Shown here in pieces: positions 1 to 14,100 of a DNA stretch of 64,000 bases (position 1 is its first letter; the number at the start of each line of letters is the position of its first letter). The stretch comes from Galaxea fascicularis (Eukaryota > Cnidaria > Anthozoa > Scleractinia > Euphylliidae): positions 24,483,725 to 24,547,724 of the forward strand of contig OX419344.1 in assembly GCA_948470475.1 (NCBI GenBank), given 5' to 3'. A program made the translations under genes and the position numbers. The notes beneath the pieces are model-generated. The model was not told the origin of the DNA. It ran no database searches and saw only the letters and a list, made by a program, of their open reading frames with translations.

Positions 1-419
1 GGATTTTTTTGCTGGGTATAAAGAAGGGAATCAGATAAACAAGTGCTTCAAGTTACAAGGCTAAAGCTCTTATATTGACCGAGAGAATCGCCTATGATTA
101 TTCAAACAATAGAAATTGGTCAATGAGCAAAATCGAGCAAAATTCAAATACCATTGTTTCAATGTTCATATGGTCATTTCTCTTTCAAAATGAGGAGTTT
201 TGTGGATTTTTTTGCTGGGTATAAAGAAGGAAATGAGATAAACATGTGCTCCAAGTTACAAGGTTAGAGCTTTTATATTGACCGAGACAATCGCCTATGA
301 TTATTCAAACATTAGAAATTGGTCAATGAGCAAAATCGAGCAAAATTCAAATACCATTGTTTCAATGTTCATATGGTCATTTCTCTTTCAAAATGAGGAG
401 TTTTGTGGATTTTTTTGCT

Positions 420-2290
420 GGGTATAAAGAAGGGAATCAGATAAACATGTGCTCCAAGTTACAAGGCTACAGCTCTTATATTGACCGCGAAAATCGCCTA
501 TGATTATTCAAACAATAGAAATTGGTCAATGAGCAAAATCGAGCAAAATTCAAATACCATTGTTTCAATGTTCATATGGTCATTTCTCTTTGAAAATGAG
601 GAGTTTTGTGGATTTTTTTGCTGGGTATAAAGAAGGGAATCAGATAAACATGTGCTCCAAGTTACAAGACTAGAGCTCTTATATTGACCGAGACAATAGC
701 CTATGATTATTCAAACAATAGAAATTGGTCAATGAGCAAAATCGAGCAAAATTCAAATACTATTGTTTCAATGTTCATATGGTCAGTTCTCTTTGAAAAT
801 GAGGAGTTTTGTGGATTTTTTTGCTGGGTATAAAGAAGGGAATCAGATAAACAAGTGCTTCAAGTTACAAGGTTAGAGCTCTTATATTGACCGAGACAAT
901 CGCCTATGATTATTCAAACAATAGAAATTGGTCAATGAGCAAAATCGAGCAAAATTCAAAATGCCATTGTTTCAATGTTCATATGGTCAGTTCTCTTTGA
1001 AAATGAGGAGTTTTGTCGATTTTTTTGCTGGGTATAAAGAAGGGAATCAGATAAACATGTGCTCCAAGTTACAAGGCTACAGCTCTTATATTGACCGCGA
1101 AAATCGCCTATGATTATTCAAACAATAGAAATTGGTCAATGAGCAAAATCGAGCAAAATTCAAATACCATTGTTTCAATGTTCATATGGTCATTTCTCTT
1201 TGAAAATGAGGAGTTTTGTGGATTTTTTTGCTGGGTATAAAGAAGGGAATCAGATAAACATGTGCTCCAAGTTACAAGACTAGAGCTCTTATATTGACCG
1301 AGACAATAGCCTATGATTATTCAAACAATAGAAATTGGTCAATGAGCAAAATCGAGCAAAATTCAAATACTATTGTTTCAATGTTCATATGGTCAGTTCT
1401 CTTTGAAAATGAGGAGTTTTGTGGATTTTTTTGCTGGGTATAAAGAAGGGAATCAGATAAACAAGTGCTTCAAGTTACAAGGTTAGAGCTCTTATATTGA
1501 CCGAGACAATCGCCTATGATTATTCAAACAATAGAAATTGGTCAATGAGCAAAATCGAGCAAAATTCAAAATGCCATTGTTTCAATGTTCATATGGTCAG
1601 TTCTCTTTGAAAATGAGGAGTTTTGTCGATTTTTTTGCTGGGTATAAAGAAGGGAATCAGATAAACATGTGCTCCAAGTTACAAGGCTACAGCTCTTATA
1701 TTGACCGAGAAAATCGCCTATGATTATTCAAACAATAGAAATTGGTCAATGAGCAAAATCGAGCAAAATTCAAATACCATTGTTTCAATGTTCATATGGT
1801 CATTTCTCTTTGAAAATGAGGAGTTTTGTGGATTTTTTTGCTGGGTATAAAGAAGGGAATCAGATAAACATGTGCTCCAAGTTACAAGACTAGAGCTCTT
1901 ATATTGACCGAGACAATAGCCTATGATTATTCAAACAATAGAAATTGGTCAATGAGCAAAATCGAGCAAAATTCAAAATGCCATTGTTTCAATGTTCATA
2001 TGGTCAGTTCTCTTTGAAAATGAGGAGTTTTGTGGATTTTTTTGCTGGGTATAAAGAAGGGAATCAGATAAACAAGTGCTTCAAGTTACAAGGTTAGAGC
2101 TCTTATATTGACCTAGACAATCGCCTATGATTATTCAAACAATAGAAATTGGTCAATGAGCAAAATCGAGCAAAATTCAAAATGCCATTGTTTCAATGTT
2201 CATATGGTCAGTTCTCTTTGAAAATGAGGAGTTTTGTGGATTTTTTTGCTGGGTATAAAGAAGGGAATCAGATAAACATGTGCTCCAAGT
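420..2290. repeat. Higher-order repeat block, 3-unit period (about 610 bp)
   Basis: Inside the satellite, three-unit blocks recur. The TTGACCGCG marker is at 481 and 1091, and a unit with TTTTGTCGATTTTT plus AAATGCC recurs 610 bp apart. The period is 3 x 203 plus the extra base of the AAATGCC variant. A third, slightly diverged copy follows to about 2.2 kb. This is a recent local amplification. Confidence 0.8.
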
Positions 2291-5159
2291 TACAAGGCTA
2301 AAGCTCTTATATTGACCGAGAGAATCGCCTATGATTATTCAAACAATAGAAATTGGTCAATGAGCAAAATCGAGCAAAATTCAAATACCATTGTTTCAAT
2401 GTTCATATGGTCATTTCTCTTTCAAAATGAGGAGTTTTGTGGATTTTTTTGCTGGGTATAAAGAAGGAAATGAGATAAACATGTGCTCCAAGTTACAAGG
2501 TTAGAGCTTTTATATTGACCGAGACAATCGCCTATGATTATTCAAACATTAGAAATTGGTCAATGAGCAAAATCGAGCAAAATTCAAATACCATTGTTTC
2601 AATGTTCATATGGTCATTTCTCTTTCAAAATGAGGAGTTTTGTGGATTTTTTTGCTGGGTATAAAGAAGGGAATCAGATAAACATGTGCTCCAAGTTACA
2701 AGACTAGAGCTCTTATATTGACCAAGACAATAGCCTATGATTATTCAAACAATAGAAATTGGTCAATGAGCAAAATCGAGCAAAATTCAAATACCATTGT
2801 TTCAATGTTCATATGGTCATTTCTCTTTCAAAATGAGGAGTTTTGTGGATTTTTTTGCTGGGTATAAAGAAGGGAATCAGATAAACATGTGCTCCAAGTT
2901 ACAAGGTTAGAGCTCTTATATTGACCGAGACAATCGCCTATGATTATTCAAACAATAGAAATTGGTCAATGAACAAAATCGAGCAAAATTCACATACCAT
3001 TGTTTCAATGTTCATATGGTCATTTCTCTTTGAAAATGAGGAGTTTTGTGGATTTTTTTGCTGGGTATAAAGAAGGGAATCAGATAAACATGTGCTCCAA
3101 GTTACAAGGCTAGAGCTCTTATATTGACCGAGAAAATCGCCTATGATTATTCAAACAATAGAAATTGGTCAATGAGCAAAATCGAGCAAAATTCAAATAC
3201 CATTGTTTCAATGTTCATATGGTCATTTCTCTTTCAAAATGAGGAGTTTTGTGGATTTTTTTGCTGGGTATAAAGAAGGCAATGAGATAAACATGTGCTC
3301 CAAGTTACAACGCTAGAGCTCTTATATTGACCAAGACAATAGCCTATGATTATTCAAACAATATAAATTGGTCAATGAGCAAAATCGAGCAAAATTCAAA
3401 TACCATTGTTTCAATGTTCATATGGTCAGTTCTCTTTCAAAATGAGGAGTTTTGTGGATTTTTTTGCTGGGTATAAAGAAGGGAATCAGATAAACATGTG
3501 CTCCAAGTTACAAGGCTAGAGCTGTAATATTGACCGAGACAATCGCCTATGATTATTCAAACAATAGAAATTGGTCAATGAGCAAAATCGAGCAAAATTC
3601 AAATACCATTGTTTCAATGTTCATATGGTCATTTCTCTTTGAAAATGAGAAGTTTTGTGGATTTTTTTGCTGGGTATAAAGAAGGGAATCAGATAAACAT
3701 GTGCTCCAAGTTACAAGGCTAGAGCTGTAATATTGACCGAGACAATCGCCTATGATTATTCAAACAATAGAAATTGGTCAATGAGCAAAATCGAGCAAAA
3801 TTCAAATACCATTGTTTCAATGTTCATATGGTCATTTCTCTTTGAAAATGAGGAGTTTTGTGGATTTTTTTGCTGGGTATAAAGAAGGGAATCAGATAAA
3901 CATGTGCTCCAAGTTACAAGGCTAGAGCTCTTATATTGACCGCGAAAATCGCCTATGATTATTCAAACAATAGAAATTGGTCAATGAGCAAAATCGAGCA
4001 AAATTCAAATACCATTGTTTCAATGTTCATATGGTCATTTCTCTTTGAAAATGAGGAGTTTTGTGGATTTTTTTGCTGGGTATAAAGAAGGCAATGAGAT
4101 AAACATGTGCTCCAAGTTACAAAGCTAGAGCTCTTATATTGACCGAGACAATCGCCTATGATTATTCAAACAATAGAAATTGGTCAATGAGCAAAATCGA
4201 GCAAAATTCAAAATGCCATTGTTTCAATGTTCATATGGTCAGTTCTCTTTGAAAATGAGGAGTTTTGTCGATTTTTTTGCTGGGTATAAAGAAGGGAATC
4301 AGATAAACAAGTGCTTCAAGTTACAAGGTTAGAGCTCTTATATTGACCGAGACAATCGCCTATGATTATTCAAACAATAGAAATTGGTCAATGAGCAAAA
4401 TCGAGCAAAATTCAAAATGCCATTGTTTCAATGTTCATATGGTCAGTTCTCTTTGAAAATGAGGAGTTTTGTCGATTTTTTTGCTGGGTATAAAGAAGGG
4501 AATCAGATAAACATGTGCTCCAAGTTACAAGGTTAGAGCTCTTATATTGACCGAGACAATCGCCTATGATTATTCAAACATTAGAAATTGGTCAATGAGC
4601 AAAATCGAGCAAAATTCAAATACCATTGTTTCAATGTTCATATGGTCATTTCTCTTTGAAAATGAGGAGTTTTGTGGATTTTTTTGCTGGGTATAAAGAA
4701 GGGAATCAGATAAACATGTGCTCCAAGTTACAAGACTAGAGCTCTTATATTGACCGAGACAATAGCCTATGATTATTCAAACAATAGAAATTGGTCAATG
4801 AGCAAAATCGAGCAAAATTCAAATACCATTGTTTCAATGTTCATATGGTCATTTCTCTTTGAAAATGAGGAGTTTTGTGGATTTTTTTGCTGGGTATAAA
4901 GAAGGGAATCGGATAAACATGTGCTCCAAGTTACAAGGCTAGAGCTCTTATATTGACCGAGAAAATCGCCTATGATTATTCAAACAATAGAAATTGGTCA
5001 ATGAGCAAAATCGAGCAAAATTCAAATACCATTGTTTCAATGTTCATATGGTCATTTCTCTTTCAAAATGAGGAGTTTTGTGGATTTTTTTGCTGGGTAT
5101 AAAGAAGGGAATCAGATAAACATGTGCTCCAAGTTACAAGGCTAAAGCTCTTATATTGA

Positions 5160-8100
5160 CCGAGACAATCGCCTATGATTATTCAAACAATAGAAAGTGG
5201 TCAATGAGCAAAATCGAGCAAAATTCAAATACCATTGTTTCAATGTTCATATGGTCATTTCTCTTTCAAAATGAGGAGTTTTGTGGATTTGTTTGCTGGG
5301 TATAAAGAAGGAAATGAGAAAAAGAAGTGCTCCAAGTAACAAGGTTAGAGCTCTTATATTGACCGAGAAAATCGCCTATGATTATTCAAACAATAGAAAT
5401 TGGTCAATGAGCAAAATCGAGCAAAATTCAAATACCATTGTTTCAATGTTCATATGGTCATTTCTCTTTCAAAATGAGGAGTTTTGTGGATTTTTTTGCT
5501 GGGTATAAAGAAGGGAATGAGATAAACATGTGCTCCAAGTTACAAGGCTAGAGCTGTAATATTGACCGAGACAATCGCCTATGATTATTCAAACAATAGA
5601 AATTGGTCAATGAGCAAAATCGAGGAAAATTCAAATACCATTGTTTCAATGTTCATATGGTCATTTCTCTTTGAAAATGAGGAGTTTTGTGGATTTTTTT
5701 GCTGGGTATAAAGAAGGGAATCAGATAAACATGTGCTCCAAGTTACAAGGCTAGAGCTTTTATATTGACCGAGACAATCGCCTATGATTATTCAAACAAT
5801 TGAAATTGGTCAATGAGCAAAATCGAGCAAAATTCAAAATGCCATTGTTTTAATGTTCATATGGTTAGTTCTCTTTGAAAATGAGGAGTTTTGTGGATTT
5901 TTTTGCTGGGTATAAAGAAGGGAATCAGATAAACAAGTGCTTCAAGTTACAAGGTTAGAGCTCTTATATTGACCGAGACAATCGCCTATGATTATTCAAA
6001 CAATAGAAATTGGTCAATGAGCAAAATCGAGCAAAATTCAAAATGCCATTGTTTCAATGTTTATATGGTCAGTTCTCTTTGAAAATGAGGAGTTTTGTCG
6101 ATTTTTTTGCTGGGTATAAAGAAGGGAATCAGATAAACATGTGCTCCAAGTTACAAGGCTAAAGCTCTTATATTGACCGAGACAATCGCCTATGATTATT
6201 CAAACAATAGAAATTGGTCAATGAGCAAAATCGAGCAAAATTGAAATACCATTGTTTCAATGTTCATATGGTCATTTCTCTTTGAAAATGAGGAGTTTTG
6301 TGGATTTTTTTGCTGGGTATAAAGAAGGGAGTCAGATAAACATGTGCTCCAAGTTACAAGGCTAGAGCTGTAATATTGACCGAGAAAATCGCCTATGATT
6401 ATTCAAACCATAGAAATTGGTCAATGAGCAAAATCGAGCAAAATTCAAATACCATTGTTTCAATGTTCATATGGTCATTTCTCTTTGAAAATGAGGAGTT
6501 TTGTGGATTTTTTTGCTGGGTATAAAGAAGGGAATCAGATAAACATGTGCTCCAAGTTACAAGGCTAGAGCTCTTATATTGACCGAGAAAATCGCCTATG
6601 ATTATTCAAACAATAGAAATTGGTCAATGAGCAAAATCGAGCAAAATTCAAATACCATTGTTTCAATGTTCATATGGTCATTTCTCTTTCAAAATGAGGA
6701 GTTTTGTGGATTTTTTTGCTGGGTATAAAGAAGGGAATCAGATAAACATGTGCTCCAAGTTACAAGGCTAAAGCTCTTATATTGACCGAGACAATCGCCT
6801 ATGATTATTCAAACAATAGAAAGTGGTCAATGAGGAAAATCGAGCAAAATTCAAATACCATTGTTTCAATGTTCATATGGTCATTTCTCTTTCAAAATGA
6901 GGAGTTTTGTGGATTTTTTTGCTGGGTATAAAGAAGGGAATCAGATAAACATGTGCTCCAAGTTACAAGGCTAAAGCTCTTATATTGACCGAGACAATCG
7001 CCTATGATTATTCAAACAATAGAAAGTGGTCAATGAGCAAAATCGAGCAAAATTCAAATACCATTGTTTCAATGTTCATATGGTCATTTCTCTTTCAAAA
7101 TGAGGAGTTTTGTGGATTTGTTTGCTGGGTATAAAGAAGGAAATGAGAAAAAGAAGTGCTCCAAGTAACAAGGTTAGAGCTCTTATATTGACCGAGACAA
7201 TCGCCTATGATTATTCAAACAATAGAAATTGGTCAATGAGCAAAATCGAGCAAAATTCAAATACCATTGTTTCAATGTTCATATGGTCATTTCTCTTTGA
7301 AAATGAGGAGTTTTGTGGATTTTTTTGCTGGGTATAAAGAAGGGAGTCAGATAAACATGTGCTCCAAGTTACAAGGCTAGAGCTGTAATATTGACCGAGA
7401 AAATCGCCTATGATTATTCAAACCATAGAAATTGGTCAATGAGCAAAATCGAGCAAAATTCAAATACCATTGTTTCAATGTTCATATGGTCATTTCTCTT
7501 TGAAAATGAGGAGTTTTGTGGATTTTTTTGCTGGGTATAAAGAAGGGAATCAGATAAACATGTGCTCCAAGTTACAAGGCTAGAGCTCTTATATTGACCG
7601 AGAAAATCGCCTATGATTATTCAAACAATAGAAATTGGTCAATGAGCAAAATCGAGCAAAATTCAAATACCATTGTTTCAATGTTCATATGGTCATTTCT
7701 CTTTCAAAATGAGGAGTTTTGTGGATTTTTTTGCTGGGTATAAAGAAGGGAATCAGATAAACATGTGCTCCAAGTTACAAGGCTAAAGCTCTTATATTGA
7801 CCGAGACAATCGCCTATGATTATTCAAACAATAGAAAGTGGTCAATGAGGAAAATCGAGCAAAATTCAAATACCATTGTTTCAATGTTCATATGGTCATT
7901 TCTCTTTCAAAATGAGGAGTTTTGTGGATTTTTTTGCTGGGTATAAAGAAGGGAATCAGATAAACATGTGCTCCAAGTTACAAGGCTAAAGCTCTTATAT
8001 TGACCGAGACAATCGCCTATGATTATTCAAACAATAGAAAGTGGTCAATGAGCAAAATCGAGCAAAATTCAAATACCATTGTTTCAATGTTCATATGGTC

Positions 8101-11100
8101 ATTTCTCTTTCAAAATGAGGAGTTTTGTGGATTTGTTTGCTGGGTATAAAGAAGGAAATGAGAAAAAGAAGTGCTCCAAGTAACAAGGTTAGAGCTCTTA
8201 TATTGACCGAGACAATCGCCTATGATTATTCAAACAATAGAAATTGGTCAATGAGCAAAATCGAGCAAAATTCAAATACCATTGTTTCAATGTTCATATG
8301 GTCATTTCTCTTTGAAAATGAGGAGTTTTGTGGATTTTTTTGCTGGGTATAAAGAAGGGAGTCAGATAAACATGTGCTCCAAGTTACAAGGCTAGAGCTG
8401 TAATATTGACCGAGAAAATCGCCTATGATTATTCAAACCATAGAAATTGGTCAATGAGCAAAATCGAGCAAAATTCAAATACCATTGTTTCAATGTTCAT
8501 ATGGTCATTTCTCTTTGAAAATGAGGAGTTTTGTGGATTTTTTTGCTGGGTATAAAGAAGGGAATCAGATAAACATGTGCTCCAAGTTACAAGGCTAGAG
8601 CTCTTATATTGACCGAGAAAATCGCCTATGATTATTCAAACAATAGAAATTGGTCAATGAGCAAAATCGAGCAAAATTCAAATACCATTGTTTCAATGTT
8701 CATATGGTCATTTCTCTTTCAAAATGAGGAGTTTTGTGGATTTTTTTGCTGGGTATAAAGAAGGGAATCAGATAAACATGTGCTCCAAGTTACAAGGCTA
8801 AAGCTCTTATATTGACCGAGACAATCGCCTATGATTATTCAAACAATAGAAAGTGGTCAATGAGCAAAATCGAGCAAAATTCAAATACCATTGTTTCAAT
8901 GTTCATATGGTCATTTCTCTTTCAAAATGAGGAGTTTTGTGGATTTGTTTGCTGGGTATAAAGAAGGAAATGAGAAAAAGAAGTGCTCCAAGTAACAAGG
9001 TTAGAGCTCTTATATTGACCGAGACAATCGCCTATGATTATTCAAACAATAGAAATTGGTCAATGAGCAAAATCGAGCAAAATTCAAATACCATTGTTTC
9101 AATGTTCATATGGTCATTTCTCTTTCAAAATGAGGAGTTTTGTGGATTTTTTTGCTGGGTATAAAGAACGGAATCAGATAAACATGTGCTCCAAGTTACA
9201 AGGCTAGAGCTGTAATATTGACCGAGACAATCGCCTATGATTATTCAAACAATACAAATTGGTCAATGAGCAAAATCGAGCAAAATTCAAATACCATTGT
9301 TTCAATGTTCATATGGTCATTTCTCTTTGAAAATGAGAAGTTTTGTGGATTTTTTTGCTGGGTATAAAGAAGGGAATCAGATAAACATGTGCTCCAAGTT
9401 ACAAGGCTAGAGCTGTAATATTGACCGAGTCAATCGCCTATGATTATTCAAACAATAGAAATTGGTCAATGAGCAAAATCGAGCAAAATTCAAATACCAT
9501 TGTTTCAATGTTCATATGGTCATTTCTCTTTGAAAATGAGGAGTTTTGTGGATTTTTTTGCTGGGTATAAAGAAGGGAATCAGATAAACATGTGCTCCAA
9601 GTTACAAGACTAGAGCTGTTATATTGACCGAGACAATAGCCTATGATTATTCAAACAATAGAAATTGGTCAATGAGCAAAATCGAGCAAAATTCAAATAC
9701 CATTGTTTCAATGTTCATATGGTCATTTCTCTTTGAAAATGAGGAGTTTTGTGGATTTTTTTGCTGGGTATAAAGAAGGGAATCAGATAAACATGTGCTC
9801 CAAGTTACAAGGCTAGAGCTCTTATATTGACCGAGAAAATCGCCTATGATTATTCAAACAATAGAAATTGGTCAATGAGCAAAATCGAGCAAAATTCAAA
9901 TACCATTGTTTCAATGTTCATATGGTCATTTCTCTTTCAAAATGAGGAGTTTTGTGGATTTTTTTGCTGGGTATAAAGAAGGGAATCAGATAAACATGTG
10001 CTCCAAGTTACAAGGCTAAAGCTCTTATATTGACCGAGACAATCGCCTATGATTATTCAAACAATAGAAAGTGGTCAATGAGCAAAATCGAGCAAAATTC
10101 AAATACCATTGTTTCAATGTTCATATGGTCATTTCTCTTTCAAAATGAGGAGTTTTGTGGATTTGTTTGCTGGGTATAAAGAAGGAAATGAGAAAAAGAA
10201 GTGCTCCAAGTAACAAGGTTAGAGCTCTTATATTGACCGAGAAAATCGCCTATGATTATTCAAACAATAGAAATTGGTCAATGAACAAAATCGAGCAAAA
10301 TTCAAATACCATTGTTTCAATGTTCATATGGTCATTTCTCTTTGAAAATGAGGAGTTTTGTGGATTTTTTTGCTGGGTATAAAGAAGGGAATCAGATAAA
10401 CATGTGCTCCAAGTTACAAGGCTAGAGCTCTTATATTGACCGAGAAAATCGCCTATGATTATTCAAACAATAGAAATTGGTCAATGAGCAAAATCGAGCA
10501 AAATTCAAATACCATTGTTTCAATGTTCATATGGTCATTTCTCTTTGAAAATGAGGAGTTTTGTGGATTTTTTTGCTGGGTATAAAGAAGGCAATGAGAT
10601 AAACATGTGCTCCAAGTTACAAAGCTAGAGCTCTTATATTGACCGAGACAATCGCCTATGATTATTCAAACAATAGAAATTGGTCAATGAGCAAAATCGA
10701 GCAAAATTCAAATACCATTGTTTCAATGTTCATATGGTCAGTTCTCTTTGAAAATGAGGAGTTTTGTGGATTTTTTTGCTGGGTATAAAGAAGGGAATCA
10801 GATAAACAAGTGCTTCAAGTTACAAGGTTAGAGCTCTTATATTGACCGAGACAATCGCCTATGATTATTCAAACAATAGAAATTGGTCAATGAGCAAAAT
10901 CGAGCAAAATTCAAATACCATTGTTTCAATGTTCATATGGTCATTTCTCTTTCAAAATGAGGAGTTTTGTGGATTTTTTTGCTGGGTATAAAGAAGGGAA
11001 TCAGATAAACATGTGCTCCAAGTTACAAGGCTAAAGCTCTTATATTGACCGAGACAATCGCCTATGATTATTCAAACAATAGAAAGTGGTCAATGAGCAA

Positions 11101-14100
11101 AATCGAGCAAAATTCAAATACCATTGTTTCAATGTTCATATGGTCATTTCTCTTTCAAAATGAGGAGTTTTGTGGATTTGTTTGCTGGGTATAAAGAAGG
11201 AAATGAGAAAAAGAAGTGCTCCAAGTAACAAGGTTAGAGCTCTTATATTGACCGAGAAAATCGCCTATGATTATTCAAACAATACAAATTGGTCAATGAG
11301 CAAAATCGAGCAAAATTCAAATACCATTGTTTCAATGTTCATATGGTCATTTCTCTTTCAAAATGAGGAGTTTTGTGGATTTTTTTGCTGGGTATAAAGA
11401 AGGGAATCAGATAAACATGTGCTCCAAGTTACAAGGCTAGAGCTGTAATATTGACCGAGACAATCGCCTATGATTATTCAAACAATAGAAATTGGTCAAT
11501 GAGCAAAATCGAGCAAAATTCAAATACCATTGTTTCAATGTTCATATGGTCATTTCTCTTTGAAAATGAGAAGTTTTGTGGATTTTTTTGCTGGGTATAA
11601 AGAAGGGAATCAGATAAACATGTGCTCCAAGTTACAAGGCTAGAGCTGTAATATTGACCGAGACAATCGCCTATGATTATTCAAACAATAGAAATTGGTC
11701 AATGAGCAAAATCGAGCAAAATTCAAATACCATTGTTTCAATGTTCATATGGTCATTTCTCTTTGAAAATGAGGAGTTTTGTGGATTTTTTTGCTGGGTA
11801 TAAAGAAGGGAATCAGATAAACATGTGCTCCAAGTTACAAGGCTAGAGCTCTTATATTGACCGAGACAATAGCCTATGATTATTCAAACAATAGAAATTG
11901 GTCAATGAGCAAAATCGAGCAAAATTCAAATACCATTGTTTCAATGTTCATATGGTCATTTCTCTTTGAAAATGAGGAGTTTTGTGGATTTTTTTGCTGG
12001 GTATAAAGAAGGGAATCAGATAAACATGTGCTCCAAGTTACAAGGCTAGAGCTCTTATATTGACCGAGAAAATCGCCTATGATTATTCAAACAATAGAAA
12101 TTGGTCAATGAGCAAAATCGAGCAAAATTCAAATACCATTGTTTCAATGTTCATATGGTCATTTCTCTTTTAAAATGAGGAGTTTTGTGGATTTTTTTGC
12201 TGGGTATAAAGAAGGGAATCAGATAAACATGTGCTCCAAGTTACAAGGCTAAAGCTCTTATATTGACCGAGACAATCGCCTATGATTATTCAAACAATAG
12301 AAAGTGGTCAATGAGCAAAATCGAGCAAAATTCAAATACCATTGTTTCAATGTTCATATGGTCATTTCTCTTTCAAAATGAGGAGTTTTGTGGATTTGTT
12401 TGCTGGGTATAAAGAAGGAAATGAGAAAAAGAAGTGCTCCAAGTAACAAGGTTAGAGCTCTTATATTGACCGAGAAAATCGCCTATGATTATTCAAACAA
12501 TAGAAATTGGTCAATGAGCAAAATCGAGCAAAATTCAAATACCATTGTTTCAATGTTCATATGGTCATTTCTCTTTGAAAATGAGGAGTTTTGTGGATTT
12601 TTTTGCTGGGTATAAAGAAGGGAATCAGATAAACATGTGCTCCAAGTTACAAGACTAGAGCTCTTATATTGACCGAGAAAATCGCCTATGATTATTCAAA
12701 CAATAGAAATTGGTCAATGAGCAAAATCGAGCAAAATTCAAATACCATTGTTTCAATGTTCATATGGTCATTTCTCTTTGAAAATGAGGAGTTTTGTGGA
12801 TTTTTTTGCTGGGTATAAAGAAGGCAATGAGATAAACATGTGCTCCAAGTTACAAAGCTAGAGCTCTTATATTGACCGATACAATCGCCTATGATTATTC
12901 AAACAATAGAAATTGGTCAATGAGCAAAATCGAGCAAAATTCAAATACCATTGTTTCAATGTTCATATGGTCAGTTCTCTTTGAAAATGAGGAGTTTTGT
13001 GGATTTTTTTGCTGGGTATAAAGAAGGGAATCAGATAAACATGTGCTCCAAGTTACAAGGCTAGAGCTGTAATATTGACCGAGACAATCGCCTATGATTA
13101 TTCAAACAATAGAAATTGGTCAATGAGCAAAATCGAGCAAAATTCAAATACCATTGTTTCAATGTTCATATGGTCAGTTCTCTTTGAAAATGAGGAGTTT
13201 TGTGGATTTTTTTGCTGGGTATAAAGAAGGGAATCAGATAAACAAGTGCTTCAAGTTACAAGGTTAGAGCTCTTATATTGACCGAGACAATCGCCTATGA
13301 TTATTCAAACAATAGAAATTGGTCAATGAGCAAAATCGAGCAAAATTCAAATACCATTGTTTCAATGTTCATATGGTCATTTCTCTTTCAAAATGAGGAG
13401 TTTTGTGGATTTTTTTGCTGGGTATAAAGAAGGGAATCAGATAAACATGTGCTCCAAGTTACAAGGCTAAAGCTCTTATATTGACCGAGACAATCGCCTA
13501 TGATTATTCAAACAATAGAAAGTGGTCAATGAGCAAAATCGAGCAAAATTCAAATACCATTGTTTCAATGTTCATATGGTCATTTCTCTTTCAAAATGAG
13601 GAGTTTTGTGGATTTGTTTGCTGGGTATAAAGAAGGAAATGAGAAAAAGAAGTGCTCCAAGTAACAAGGTTAGAGCTCTTATATTGACCGAGAAAATCGC
13701 CTATGATTATTCAAACAATAGAAATTGGTCAATGAGCAAAATCGAGCAAAATTCAAATACCATTGTTTCAATGTTCATATGGTCATTTCTCTTTGAAAAT
13801 GAGGAGTTTTGTGGATTTTTTTGCTGGGTATAAAGAAGGGAATCAGATAAACATGTGCTCCAAGTTACAAGACTAGAGCTCTTATATTGACCGAGAAAAT
13901 CGCCTATGATTATTCAAACAATAGAAATTGGTCAATGAGCAAAATCGAGCAAAATTCAAATACCATTGTTTCAATGTTCATATGGTCATTTCTCTTTGAA
14001 AATGAGGAGTTTTGTGGATTTTTTTGCTGGGTATAAAGAAGGCAATGAGATAAACATGTGCTCCAAGTTACAAAGCTAGAGCTCTTATATTGACCGATAC